DNA from: Haploplasma modicum ATCC 29102
GTDB lineage: Bacteria; Bacillota_I; Bacilli_A; Acholeplasmatales; Acholeplasmataceae
Direction of reading: 5' to 3'
NCBI RefSeq assembly: GCF_000687835.1
Contig: NZ_JHYB01000002.1
Location: 310,001-374,000 of the forward strand
DNA length: 64,000 bases
Shown piece by piece: positions 1-9,064 of this stretch. The translations under genes were made by a program, and so were the position numbers. Numbering within the stretch: the stretch's first letter is position 1; the number at the start of each line of letters is the position of its first letter. The notes under the pieces were generated by a model. It had not been told where the DNA came from. It searched no databases and saw nothing but the letters and a program-made list of their open reading frames with translations.

Positions 1-3000
1 AGTTCAATTCCCAAAATATATTCATTTTTATTATTTTTATTTTTAACTGCTAAATCAATCTTATAATTTGAAGTTCCTAGATTAAAATCAACTTCATAAC
101 CAAGTTTTTCTAACTCAAAACCCACATCATTTGCAAAATTATTAGTATCATCTACGCTTTTTTCTAAATCATTAATTAATCTTGTTTCTGAAATTCGTAA
201 AAACTCTTTTAAGAATTTAACACCTCTTGCATCAGTTTTAGATAAATCAATATCACTTGATCTAATAGAAGATACAACCTTTAAATTTAACTTAGATCTA
301 GTTATTGCTACATTTAATCTTCTATAGCCACCATCTTTGTTTAAAGGCCCAAAATTCATACTAATTTTCTTAGTAACTGGTGCTGGACCATAACCAATGC
401 TAATAATTATAGTATCACGTTCATCACCTTGGACTGTTTCAATATTTTTAACAAAAAATGGTTCTTTTAGATTTGGAGAAAAATATTCATCTAAACTTCT
501 ATTTAGTCTTCGCATTTTATCTATTTCATGTTCAATTAGTCTTTGTTGTTGTTCATTAAATGTTACTATACCAATACTTCTATTAAAACCATATGTGTAA
601 AAATGTTCTTTGACTAAATTAGCAACTTTTAAGGCTTCTATCTTATTTCCACTATTTTCATAGATACCATCTAAATAAATAAATTCTAACCCCTCATTTT
701 TACCTGGCTTATTTTTAGCTGGGAAAGTAATTAAATTTTTATATATTTCACTATTTGAAGTATAAATTAATTCTTCAAACTTACTTCTGTAATGCCATTT
801 TAGTGATACTTTATCCATACTTGCCTTAGCTATATTTAAAATACTTTCAAATGAATCAACATCGTTATCATCACTATCAGTTTTATCAATATTTTGGAAG
901 AAATTAGTTGGTGGAAGTTGCTCACTATCACCGACAATGATTGTTTGTTTGGATCTATAAATTGCACCAAGTGCACTTTCGGGTTGAATTTGTGATGCCT
1001 CATCAAATATCACAACATCAAACTTATAATCTAAGTTTTTTAAATATGTACTAACTGAAAGTGGTGACATCATTATACATGGTTTTAAGTTTAAGATTAA
1101 ATTAGGAATATTTTCAAAGAGCTTTCTAACAGGCATTAACTTACGATTTTTTTCAACTTCCCTCAGTAAAATTTTAACTTCATAGTTTAGACTTTCTAAA
1201 CCACTTACTATTGGTGTGTATTTCTCAATATTTGTTGCTATTTGATGTTTTGCTAAGTCTATTAACCCTTTATCGCTTTTTATAAATTCCTCGCGCTTTT
1301 TATCATATATTTCACGTTTAAAATTATTCAATATTTTATCTTCAGATAAATAATTATCGACTAGAAGTAAATATAATCTCTTTAAGTAGATATCTCGTAG
1401 TCCACTACTTATGTTTTCTCTTTCTGCAACATCAAAAAATTCATTCAAGAATAGTTTTTTGGATTTATTTATAACATTATTATATTTAATAACTTCAGAA
1501 ATATTATTAATCTCTTTGTTCATTTTAATTACGGTAACTAAATTTGCCAAATAAGGATTTTTATTTAAGTTTAAATTTGATAAATTAAAGTTTTTTTGCA
1601 GATTTTGATAATTTTTATCCAGACTTTCAACAAATTTATTATATTTTTTAATTTCTTTTGTAATAGTTTTTTGGTTTTTAAAATAAATCTCTAAAAACTT
1701 ATTAATATTATAATCAAAATGTTTGTTTGAAATTAAAAACTCTAACAACTCACTATAGTTTGATAGTTCATTTACAATAGTTTCAAGTTCAATACCTTTT
1801 AAGTCTTGATATTTATTTAGTGTGATCTTTTCTTTTATCAAATTATTTTCTAAGGATTTATCATAATATTTCTTAGCATTATTTAGTTCATCTATTATCT
1901 CTTGATGCGATAGTTTGTTTTTGTTAATCGCATTATTTAATTCTTTAATCGTTTTTTTATATTTTTTTGAAAATAATCTTTTTATTTTACTATCATAGTC
2001 TTTTAAAAATATTAAGTAACTACTAATATCTTTTTCAATCAAGTTAAAACTAATATTACTGTATGATTCTAAAATAAGATTATTCTCAATTAACTGATTA
2101 AAACTATTAATATCTTCACTTAAATTTTTAATGTTACTTTTTTTATATGTTCTTAATATATCTCTATCATAAAAACTAAGTTTATCTAAAATCTCAAATA
2201 AAATAGAAATTGATTTCAATTGTTCCAAGGTGAATGAATTAGAATTAAAATATATAAAGTGATCATTTGTCAATAAATCTTCTATTTCCTGAGTTATTTT
2301 AATGATATCTTTTAAATTTCTTTCTATTTCTTCCTTTTCAAGTTGACTAAGAGATTTCATATTTAAGCCAATAAATGGACTATTATTTATATCGTTTTCA
2401 AAAATTTTTAGTGTCAGTTCATACTCATGAATAACATCAATTATTTCTTCTAGAGTATTTTTATTAATATCTCTTATATTAGGAATATAAAATCTAAGGT
2501 TCATGCTATCTTGATATTTATAATAGTTTTCAATCATCTCATAGACACTTAGATTAATTTTTCCCTTTTTTTCTAAAAGTGCAATCGCAAAATCATTTAA
2601 TTCTTTTTCTGATTTTTTGTACTTTGATTTTAATTCTTCCAGGTATTCTTGTGCAACTTTTTTACGCTCTTGTCGTTCGTTGAGTGAATTACTTAACTCT
2701 TTGATGATATTTTTTTTATCCAAGTTATTGCTGTGAAGGTTTAATGAGTAATCTTCCAAGTCTATTTTCCTTAAGTTATTGTAAACAACATCTAGAGCTG
2801 CTTTTTTCTCAGCAATAAATAAAACTTTCTTACCTCTTGCAATAAGCTCTGTAATAATATTGGTAATTGTTTGACTTTTCCCAGTTCCTGGAGGTCCTTC
2901 TAATACAAAGTCGATACCATTTATCGCATAATCAATTGCTACTTGTTGACTTGAATCAGAATCTAATGCTTGATAAAATGTTTGATCTTTGATTTTTAAA

Positions 3001-3839
3001 TTTTTATCTTTTTTGTCATTAAATCCGATATTTACGCCCGCAAGTTTGGATATTGTTTCATTATCAATTAATTTATCATAATTATCTTCAATATCTTTTA
3101 ACATATTTATCTTTGAAAATTGAAATAAACCAATATTTGCAAAATCATCAATTGAAATATGTTTAATATTTAAATTTCTTGTTAAATAGTTTTTAAAATC
3201 ATTATAATTTTCATTTAAATCTAGGTCATAATCAATTTCAAAACTTAGATCAAGTTTATAGTTATTATTAATCGATTTAAGTAATGCTTCATTATAAATA
3301 AAGTCATTATCAAAAACTCTAAGTTTATAAGGTCCATCAAAATTATCTTGAATAATTTCAACTGGAATTAAAAATAGTGGTGATTTAAGAACCACATCAG
3401 AGTCCTTTGATTCTTTCCAGTTGATAAAACCTAAGGCCATATATAAAATATCAATTGCATTTTCTTCATGAAACATTTTTGCTCTAGAGATTAAAGTCTT
3501 TAGGGCCAGTCTTTGTCTTTTATCACTTAAATTTGAAAATACATAATCATTTTTTGCAGTAACCTTATGCTTTTTAAGGTACTGATCTATCATAGAAATT
3601 AGTTCATCTTTCTGGTATTCATCTTTAATTTTAATATCTAAGTTATTTAACATTTTTTCATCAAATTCAGCAAATTCAATATTAAGTTTTTGAATTGTAA
3701 CTAAGAAATCATTAAAATTATTAATTATTAGTTCAATTTGTGAATTTTTATAACTAATAAAATTAATAGCTTGATTATTTTTGGTCGTATCTAAGAGTTT
3801 ATTTTTCCAAATATCAACACTTCTTTTTAACTGATTCAT
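1..3839 (-). CDS. DUF4011 / SF1 helicase / REase-like nuclease protein, partial (3' end outside window)
   Basis: Starts at the ATG at 3839 and reads without a stop to position 1, so at least 1279 residues are present and the C-terminus is missing. The first residues (WKNKLLDTTKNN) match the start of DUF4011. Walker A GPPGTGKS is at 315-322, Walker B FDEAS near 945-949, followed by motif III (GDSEQLPP). Late motifs VQGDERDTI and NVAITRSK lie at about 1136-1183; these are Upf1-like SF1 motifs. Some 600 residues between the Walker motifs are Lys/Glu/Leu-rich and probably coiled coil. The visible end (LGYEVD, then IDLAV with D1262) resembles the start of the MTES_1575/Vsr-like endonuclease fold. 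Large proteins of this order are known from defence islands. The preceding promoter is palindromic. Defence function is inference. Confidence 0.85.
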   Translation of the reverse strand, partial: MNQLKRSVDIWKNKLLDTTKNNQAINFISYKNSQIELIINNFNDFLVTIQKLNIEFAEFDEKMLNNLDIKIKDEYQKDELISMIDQYLKKHKVTAKNDYVFSNLSDKRQRLALKTLISRAKMFHEENAIDILYMALGFINWKESKDSDVVLKSPLFLIPVEIIQDNFDGPYKLRVFDNDFIYNEALLKSINNNYKLDLSFEIDYDLDLNENYNDFKNYLTRNLNIKHISIDDFANIGLFQFSKINMLKDIEDNYDKLIDNETISKLAGVNIGFNDKKDKNLKIKDQTFYQALDSDSSQQVAIDYAINGIDFVLEGPPGTGKSQTITNIITELIARGKKVLFIAEKKAALDVVYNNLRKIDLEDYSLNLHSNNLDKKNIIKELSNSLNERQERKKVAQEYLEELKSKYKKSEKELNDFAIALLEKKGKINLSVYEMIENYYKYQDSMNLRFYIPNIRDINKNTLEEIIDVIHEYELTLKIFENDINNSPFIGLNMKSLSQLEKEEIERNLKDIIKITQEIEDLLTNDHFIYFNSNSFTLEQLKSISILFEILDKLSFYDRDILRTYKKSNIKNLSEDINSFNQLIENNLILESYSNISFNLIEKDISSYLIFLKDYDSKIKRLFSKKYKKTIKELNNAINKNKLSHQEIIDELNNAKKYYDKSLENNLIKEKITLNKYQDLKGIELETIVNELSNYSELLEFLISNKHFDYNINKFLEIYFKNQKTITKEIKKYNKFVESLDKNYQNLQKNFNLSNLNLNKNPYLANLVTVIKMNKEINNISEVIKYNNVINKSKKLFLNEFFDVAERENISSGLRDIYLKRLYLLLVDNYLSEDKILNNFKREIYDKKREEFIKSDKGLIDLAKHQIATNIEKYTPIVSGLESLNYEVKILLREVEKNRKLMPVRKLFENIPNLILNLKPCIMMSPLSVSTYLKNLDYKFDVVIFDEASQIQPESALGAIYRSKQTIIVGDSEQLPPTNFFQNIDKTDSDDNDVDSFESILNIAKASMDKVSLKWHYRSKFEELIYTSNSEIYKNLITFPAKNKPGKNEGLEFIYLDGIYENSGNKIEALKVANLVKEHFYTYGFNRSIGIVTFNEQQQRLIEHEIDKMRRLNRSLDEYFSPNLKEPFFVKNIETVQGDERDTIIISIGYGPAPVTKKISMNFGPLNKDGGYRRLNVAITRSKLNLKVVSSIRSSDIDLSKTDARGVKFLKEFLRISETRLINDLEKSVDDTNNFANDVGFELEKLGYEVDFNLGTSNYKIDLAVKNKNNKNEYILGIE

Positions 3840-3858
3840 TATTTACCAACCCCTTTAT

Positions 3859-3879
3859 TTTAGTATATTATACACTAAA
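3859..3879 (-). promoter_or_regulatory. Promoter -10 inside a near-perfect palindrome, upstream of the helicase gene
   Basis: On the minus strand a TATAAT box (3867-3872) sits at the centre of an inverted repeat with arms TTTAGT and ACTAAA (3859-3864 and 3874-3879). The inner bases are nearly symmetric too. A repressor bound here would cover the -10. An SD-like AAGGGG lies downstream before the ATG at 3839. The -35 is weak. Operator role is inferred from position only. Confidence 0.5.
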
Positions 3880-3968
3880 TATATAACTCTTAAAAAAATT
3901 TTAATATAATATTTCTTTTAGTTTTAAAATCATTATGGTACAATACTTCTAAAATTAAAGGAGTATTT

Positions 3969-5171
3969 ATGAATCTAGATAAAATAACTAATGATGTAAT
4001 AAATGATACGAGAAAGTTTGTCGATAAGTTTGATGAAAGATTAGCTGGAACAAATAAAGTATTACTTGCGGCAGATAGCCTATATGAGGAGGCTAATAAA
4101 TATAGTGACAATGCCTATAAGGAAGATTTTAAAATTAATAAAGGAGCATTTTTAGGTTGGATCAATCTAATTGTAATTTTATACACTTTGGGTGTTTTAT
4201 TTATTTATCTTAATTTAGCATATATTACGTTAATACTTGCTATAACAAGCTTACTTGTTTTATATTTCCAGTTTATTAGATATATGAAGGTAATAGATTT
4301 TTTATTTAAGAAAAAGGTAGCAAGAAACGTTTATGGAGTAATTGAACCTAAAAATGAAGTAAAAAAACAAGTAATTATTAGTGGTCATCATGATAGTGCA
4401 CCAATTTTTAATTTTTTTGTTCATCAACCAAAATTATATAATTTAAGAGTAACTGGATCTATTTCATTTGTATTTATTGCACTCATTTTAAGTACATTAA
4501 ATTTATTGATTAAAAATAATTTACTATTTTTAATAACAAAAATTACTTTATCCTTAGGCTTAGTCTTAATTTTACAATTATGGTTTTTTAGAAGCAAAAA
4601 GGGAACACCTGGTGCTGGAGATAATATGGCATCAACTATGATTGCATTCAATCTTGGTAAATATTACTATGGTTTGAAAAATACAGATAAAGAACTAAAT
4701 AATACAAGAATTATTTTTGCTTCATTTGATGCTGAAGAGGAAGGTTTAAGGGGGGCTAGAGCTTTTGTTAATAAACATAAAGAAGAATTATTAAAAACAA
4801 AGACTTATTTGTTAAACATCGAATGTCTATACGATGCTGACTCTTTATTTTTCCTAACAAGTGATATTAATAATACGGTTAAGCTTAGTGAAAGTTTAGT
4901 AGATAAGTTAATAAAGATTGGAAAAGAACATAATATTAGCTTAGAAAAAAAAGACATTGCTGTCTTAACTGGTGGAACCGATGCTGGTGAATTTGGTAAG
5001 ATTGGTGTTGAGGCTACTACTATTATGGGAATGCCTTGGACTAATAACAATAGAAATACTGCATATCATACTTTAAATGATACTACCGATAAGGTATCAG
5101 TGCCGGCTGTCAAAAACACAATTTTAATTTATAGCAATTTTATAAATGAGTTAGATAAGGAAAATGTATAA
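3969..5171 (+). CDS. Membrane-anchored M28-family zinc metallopeptidase
   Basis: 400-residue protein. The M28 metal-site pattern is visible: GHHD (H140, D142), GDN (D218), DAEEEG (E256-E258), the acidic pair around E285/D289, and YHTxxD (H367). M28 enzymes are co-catalytic zinc aminopeptidases or carboxypeptidases. Two hydrophobic segments (about 62-80 and 84-104) precede the catalytic part. Two more (about 164-180 and 186-206) are inserted between the first and second metal ligands, which is unusual for soluble members and implies a membrane-embedded or tethered enzyme. AAAGGAG lies 5 bases before the ATG. It is a single gene with its own terminator. Substrate unknown. Confidence 0.85.
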   Translation: MNLDKITNDVINDTRKFVDKFDERLAGTNKVLLAADSLYEEANKYSDNAYKEDFKINKGAFLGWINLIVILYTLGVLFIYLNLAYITLILAITSLLVLYFQFIRYMKVIDFLFKKKVARNVYGVIEPKNEVKKQVIISGHHDSAPIFNFFVHQPKLYNLRVTGSISFVFIALILSTLNLLIKNNLLFLITKITLSLGLVLILQLWFFRSKKGTPGAGDNMASTMIAFNLGKYYYGLKNTDKELNNTRIIFASFDAEEEGLRGARAFVNKHKEELLKTKTYLLNIECLYDADSLFFLTSDINNTVKLSESLVDKLIKIGKEHNISLEKKDIAVLTGGTDAGEFGKIGVEATTIMGMPWTNNNRNTAYHTLNDTTDKVSVPAVKNTILIYSNFINELDKENV

Positions 5172-5186
5172 TCATTTTCCTTTTTA
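5157..5186 (+). terminator. Rho-independent terminator after the M28 peptidase
   Basis: AAGGAAAATG (5157-5166), loop TATAAT, CATTTTCCTT (5173-5182), then a short T tract. The stop codon lies in the loop and descending arm, so the hairpin overlaps the end of the gene. Confidence 0.8.
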
Positions 5187-5218
5187 ATTATGGTAAATTA
5201 TTGCATCCGTTTTAATTT

Positions 5219-5246
5219 TTGCATTATTTTTTATATTTGATATAAT
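5219..5246 (+). promoter_or_regulatory. Sigma-A-type promoter for the GNAT gene
   Basis: TTGCAT (5219-5224), 16-base spacer, TATAAT (5241-5246), 25 bases before the chosen ATG at 5271. Good match to the vegetative consensus. Confidence 0.6.
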
Positions 5247-5270
5247 AGAGAAGTTGAAAGGATGTTAATT

Positions 5271-5711
5271 ATGATTAGAAAAATAAATGCTAAGGATAAG
5301 CGAGCATACTTAAAAATGTCAGATGATTTTTACAGTTCTAATGCAGTATTAGTTAAAACAAAAGCTTATAATGCAAGTAAAACATTTGAATTATTAATGA
5401 AAGAATCAAGTTACGTAACTGGATATTTTTATGAAGTTAATAATATAATAACAGGTTACATGCTACTAACTTTTAGATATTCTAATGAAATTGGCGGATT
5501 TTATGTCCACATTGATGAATTATATGTAAAACCTGAATTTCAAAGTTTAGGAATTGGTTCAAAAATGATTGATTTTGTAAATAAAGAATATGCAACAAAT
5601 AACAACAATCGGATAATGCTTGAAGTTAATGAAGAAAATGTTGATGCAATTCGCTTATATGAAAAACGCGGTTTTGATGATGCAGGATACCGTTTTATGA
5701 TAAAAGACTAA
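5271..5711 (+). CDS. GNAT-family N-acetyltransferase
   Basis: 146-residue acetyl-CoA-dependent acyltransferase of the Gcn5 fold. The acetyl-CoA pyrophosphate loop reads QSLGIG (91-96), after the acidic strand DELYVKP. The C-terminal LYEKRGF motif (near 128) is the usual GNAT ending. An ATG at 5262 is in frame, but the AAAGG there abuts it with no spacing; the ATG at 5271 has correct SD spacing and was chosen. Acceptor substrate cannot be told from sequence. The gene is monocistronic and meets the convergent acetyltransferase gene at a shared terminator. Confidence 0.85.
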   Translation: MIRKINAKDKRAYLKMSDDFYSSNAVLVKTKAYNASKTFELLMKESSYVTGYFYEVNNIITGYMLLTFRYSNEIGGFYVHIDELYVKPEFQSLGIGSKMIDFVNKEYATNNNNRIMLEVNEENVDAIRLYEKRGFDDAGYRFMIKD

Positions 5712-5730
5712 GAAAACTTAGTCTTTTTTT
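5702..5730. terminator. Bidirectional terminator between convergent genes
   Basis: AAGACTAAG (5704-5712), loop AAAA, CTTAGTCTT (5717-5725), with T runs on both strands. Serves the GNAT gene and the convergent O-acetyltransferase, whose stop codons both lie within it. Confidence 0.85.
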
Positions 5731-6335
5731 ATATTATCATAATAAAATTTTTCATGATTTTTCCAGATATTGTAATCATCTTTGGTTAGACTTCTAATTA
5801 CTCTTGCCGGATTTCCTGCTGCAAGTACATCACTTGGGATATCTTTAACAACAACTGAACCTGAACCAATCACTGTATTATTACCAATTGTAACACCGGG
5901 ATTTATTACAACATTACCACCTATCCAAACATTATCCCCAATAGTAATTGGATATCCTAATTCAAGACCACTATTTCTTACGTTCTTATCTAAGGGATGT
6001 GTTGCTGTATAAAGTGCGACATTAGAAGCAAGCATCACATTATTACCTATTGTTATTTTACATACATCGAGCATAGTACAATTAAAATTAGCAAAGAAAT
6101 TATTACCAATTTCTATGTTTGAACCATAGTCAACATAAAATGGTTTATTAATATTTAAGTTAGTCCCTGCATAAGCAAACATTTTTCTTGCTAGTTTTTC
6201 TCTTTTTTTAAAATCCATTGTCTTTGTTTTATTAATTTTATCACTAATAGTTCTTCCTCTCCTAGCAAGAATCTTTAGTTCTTTGTCGCTTGCCAAGTAA
6301 AGATTACTACTTAACATCATTTCTTTATTTGTCAT
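5718..6335 (-). CDS. Maltose/galactoside-type sugar O-acetyltransferase (left-handed beta-helix)
   Basis: 205 residues with the Maa/LacA architecture: an N-terminal helical Mac region (about 1-55), then hexapeptide repeats forming a left-handed beta-helix (about 70-165) and the terminal GNPARVIR. The catalytic histidine is H113 in TATHPLD. The family transfers acetyl from acetyl-CoA to a sugar 6-hydroxyl. Its first 11 bases overlap the end of the upstream HAD phosphatase gene, so the two are probably translationally coupled. Exact sugar acceptor unknown. Confidence 0.9.
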   Translation of the reverse strand: MTNKEMMLSSNLYLASDKELKILARRGRTISDKINKTKTMDFKKREKLARKMFAYAGTNLNINKPFYVDYGSNIEIGNNFFANFNCTMLDVCKITIGNNVMLASNVALYTATHPLDKNVRNSGLELGYPITIGDNVWIGGNVVINPGVTIGNNTVIGSGSVVVKDIPSDVLAAGNPARVIRSLTKDDYNIWKNHEKFYYDNIKKD

Positions 6336-6975
6336 TTAATATCTTTAATAACTCCTTTGGCTTATTTATTAAAAAGAAAGGATTTAATAACTTTAATTCT
6401 TGTTTCGATCTAAAACCCCAACTAACTGCACAAACGTCTATTTTAGCGTTATTAGCGGTTTTAATATCTACTTCACTATCACCTACAAAGATTGCTTCAC
6501 TTGCTTTAACCCCTAATTTTTCAAGTGCGATATTAACCATTTTAGGGTGTGGTTTAACCGGAACATTTTTCATTTCACCAATTGCAAAATCAAATAAACC
6601 TTCAAACATATCAATATTAAGTCTATGAACTGCATCATTCATTTTATTTGATGTAATAGCTAGCTTATAGCCAGATTTTTTTAAACTTATTAGGAGGTTA
6701 ATTATTCCCTTATAAGGTTTTGTATTTACATTAGAGCTACTCTTATAATGATTAAAATAATAGTTGTAAACTTCATACTGACTACTTAAACTAGTGTTTA
6801 GAGGTAGACTATCTTTAACTAATCTTTTTGAACCGTTTCCTAAGTTTCTTTTCACTTGTTTTGTACTTAATTTATCAAATTTAAATACTTCCATCGTATG
6901 ATTTAAACTATACTTAATATCTTTAATTGTATTTAGTAATGTTCCATCTAAATCAAAAATAATTGCCTTATACAT
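6325..6975 (-). CDS. HAD-superfamily hydrolase, phosphoglycolate-phosphatase-like
   Basis: 216 residues. HAD motif I is DLDGT (D8 nucleophile, D10 acid/base), motif II TSN (108-110), motif III K141 in KPHP, motif IV GDSEVD (165-170). A helical cap domain occupies about 15-85, typical of subfamily IA (Gph/PpaX). A GTG nine bases upstream is in frame but overlaps the SD (AGGGAAG); the ATG at 6975 has 8-base spacing and was chosen. Likely hydrolyses a small phosphate ester; substrate not predictable. In an operon with the O-acetyltransferase. Confidence 0.85.
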   Translation of the reverse strand: MYKAIIFDLDGTLLNTIKDIKYSLNHTMEVFKFDKLSTKQVKRNLGNGSKRLVKDSLPLNTSLSSQYEVYNYYFNHYKSSSNVNTKPYKGIINLLISLKKSGYKLAITSNKMNDAVHRLNIDMFEGLFDFAIGEMKNVPVKPHPKMVNIALEKLGVKASEAIFVGDSEVDIKTANNAKIDVCAVSWGFRSKQELKLLNPFFLINKPKELLKILNDK

Positions 6976-7069
6976 AATCTTCACTTCCCTTTTACTTTAT
7001 AATTATCATAGCACATTATTAGTCAAATATATAGTTTTAGTATAGTATTAATTTATAGGAGGGATTATT

Positions 7070-7672
7070 ATGGAAAATTTTGATGATAATCTAGAAAAAA
7101 TTAAAAATATGATTATTAACGATCCAATTAACGAAGCATATACTAGTAAAAATATTATGCCTCTTTATAGTGTAAATAAAAATTCCAAAATTTTAATTGT
7201 TGGACAAGCACCAGGTATAAAAGCCCAAAATTCTAAGATTACTTGGAACGATAAAAGTGGTGATACCCTAAGACAGTGGTTAGGTGTTAGTAAAGATGAG
7301 TTTTATAATACTAATTTGTTTGGTTTAATTCCCATGGATTTTTACTATCCAGGCAAGGGTAAATTGGGTGACTTACCACCAAGAAAAGAATTTTTTCATT
7401 ATCATGATTTAATTTTACCCAATTTAGTTAAAGTTAAGCTTATTATTTTAGTTGGTTTTTACGCTCAAAAATATTATTTAAAAGATTTAGTGCAAAACAA
7501 TTTGACAAATACTGTTAAAATGTTTGACTCATATTTACCAAAATATATCGTTATTCCTCATCCATCTCCACTAAACTTTAGATGGTTAAACAAAAATCCT
7601 TGGTTTAGTAATGATATAGTGCCTAAAATTAGTTTAATCGTTAGATCTATTCTTAATAATAAAAAAAACTAG
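7070..7672 (+). CDS. Uracil-DNA glycosylase-family protein
   Basis: 200 residues of the UDG superfamily fold. Motif A is GQAPG (45-49), where a small family lacks the catalytic Asp of Ung, and motif B is HPSP (164-167), followed by a W/N-rich stretch. The WNDKSGDTLRQWLG segment (59-72) is typical of the 'uracil-DNA glycosylase family protein' group close to families 4/5. Probably removes uracil or a related lesion from DNA, though this subgroup is poorly characterised. Good SD (AGGAGG). Single gene. Confidence 0.8.
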   Translation: MENFDDNLEKIKNMIINDPINEAYTSKNIMPLYSVNKNSKILIVGQAPGIKAQNSKITWNDKSGDTLRQWLGVSKDEFYNTNLFGLIPMDFYYPGKGKLGDLPPRKEFFHYHDLILPNLVKVKLIILVGFYAQKYYLKDLVQNNLTNTVKMFDSYLPKYIVIPHPSPLNFRWLNKNPWFSNDIVPKISLIVRSILNNKKN

Positions 7673-7684
7673 CATAACTAGTTT
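7664..7684 (-). terminator. Terminator of the DUF5071 gene
   Basis: On the minus strand AAACTAG, loop of 5, CTAGTTT, followed by a run of T. The forward strand lacks a T run, so it mainly serves the minus-strand gene ending at 7684. Confidence 0.75.
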
Positions 7685-8079
7685 CATTTATTAATTAACT
7701 TTTTCACTAAAATATCAACTTCAGCATATTTTTCTTCTTTTGTTGGTTTATCTGCCAACCTATTAAAAGATTTTTCATAATTTTTTAATTCATTTTCTTG
7801 ATACTGACTAATGACATATGCAATAATATTATATTTAAAGATTGCATCTACTCTTTCATCATCTAATAATTTAATAAAGATATCGCGCATTAGTACTGGT
7901 CTTTTTGCTAGAACTAATGCTATTTCTTTACTTACTAAAAAATTCATATTTTTCATCCAAAGTAGTAAGCCATCAATTAAATATGTAAAATCATCATCAC
8001 TTAATTCCATCATATCATCAATATAAAAATTATCTAGTTTGTGTGCTGGTAAATATTTTAACACTTCTTCTTTTTTCAT
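7684..8079 (-). CDS. DUF5071-like small helical protein
   Basis: 131 residues, acidic and helical, without membrane segments. The pattern LLLWMKNMNFLVSKEIA (38-54) followed by a repeated helical unit resembles DUF5071 proteins, which carry 'LLEWLQDMNWPVA'-type motifs. No catalytic residues are recognisable. No enzymatic role is known for the family. Flanked by mvaD upstream (47-base gap) and a terminator downstream. Confidence 0.6.
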   Translation of the reverse strand: MKKEEVLKYLPAHKLDNFYIDDMMELSDDDFTYLIDGLLLWMKNMNFLVSKEIALVLAKRPVLMRDIFIKLLDDERVDAIFKYNIIAYVISQYQENELKNYEKSFNRLADKPTKEEKYAEVDILVKKLINK

Positions 8080-8125
8080 TTTATCACCTCTTTAATTATA
8101 CTATATAAGTCTAAAAAGGTTAAAT

Positions 8126-9064
8126 TTAATGCTTGACTTCCTTGGCATCAAAGCCTTGTTTGCAAACAATTGTTTCAACATTACTAAGGTATGAAAGAAT
8201 CTTTTTAACCTCACTTTCAACTGTAATTATTTTAACGTTTGGACCAGCATCCATTGTGAAATACGCGATAATTTTATCACTGCGCATTTTTTTTACTAAA
8301 TTAATTAAATAATTAGATTCTTCATTTTTATATTTGATGCCACTTGCTTCAATAATTTCATGCATTCGTTCACTATTTTCTTCAGCAATAGTACCAACAG
8401 CATTAATATCTTTATTTTTTAATACAATTAACATATTATTATAATCTTTTTCTGATGCTACTACAAATTTATTATATAATTCTTTATTTTTAACTGATTT
8501 TTCCATAGCAAAAGTACTGCTAATTTTTTTTTCATTTTTGTCTAAAAGACAAACAATAATTCTAAATTCATCCCATTTAACATCTATTTTTTTGGCAACA
8601 CTTGTTTTATCAGTTCCTTTTTCCCAAACTACAAATCCACCATAAATACTTCTACTTGCTGATCCAGAACCAAGTCTTGCAAGTCTAGATATCTCTTCCT
8701 GACTTAAATCAAATTTAAATGCTTTAACAAAAGCTGTTGCAATGGAAGCAAAACTAGAGGCACTACTTGCAAGTCCAGCTGCCATTGGCACATTGTTAGT
8801 TGAAATAACCTTAACATAACTAGAAACATTTAACTCTTTTCTAAGTCTATTTAAGTAATTTATGACACGCATACTTTCCTTAGGATTTTCTACGCCATTT
8901 ATTATAACTATATCTTTTTTAGCATCATTTAATATCGTAATTTCTGTATCTGTATATAAATTGTCAACAGTAAAAGATAAACTAGATTGATATGGTAACC
9001 TCAAATCTTCGTCTAGTTTGCCCCAATATTTTATTAATGCAAAATTAACATATGCTCTTATCAT
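8126..9064 (-). CDS. mvaD: Diphosphomevalonate decarboxylase
   Basis: 312-residue GHMP-kinase-fold enzyme that converts mevalonate diphosphate plus ATP to isopentenyl diphosphate, the last mevalonate-pathway step. ALIKYWGK is at 9-16, the phosphate-binding loop AAGLASSASS at 95-104, GSGSASRSIYGG at 132-143, and the catalytic aspartate is D272 in MDAGPNV. These are decarboxylase rather than kinase-only signatures. GGAGAT precedes the ATG. It overlaps mevalonate kinase by 20 bases. Phosphomevalonate kinase is not in the window. Confidence 0.95.
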   Translation of the reverse strand: MIRAYVNFALIKYWGKLDEDLRLPYQSSLSFTVDNLYTDTEITILNDAKKDIVIINGVENPKESMRVINYLNRLRKELNVSSYVKVISTNNVPMAAGLASSASSFASIATAFVKAFKFDLSQEEISRLARLGSGSASRSIYGGFVVWEKGTDKTSVAKKIDVKWDEFRIIVCLLDKNEKKISSTFAMEKSVKNKELYNKFVVASEKDYNNMLIVLKNKDINAVGTIAEENSERMHEIIEASGIKYKNEESNYLINLVKKMRSDKIIAYFTMDAGPNVKIITVESEVKKILSYLSNVETIVCKQGFDAKEVKH

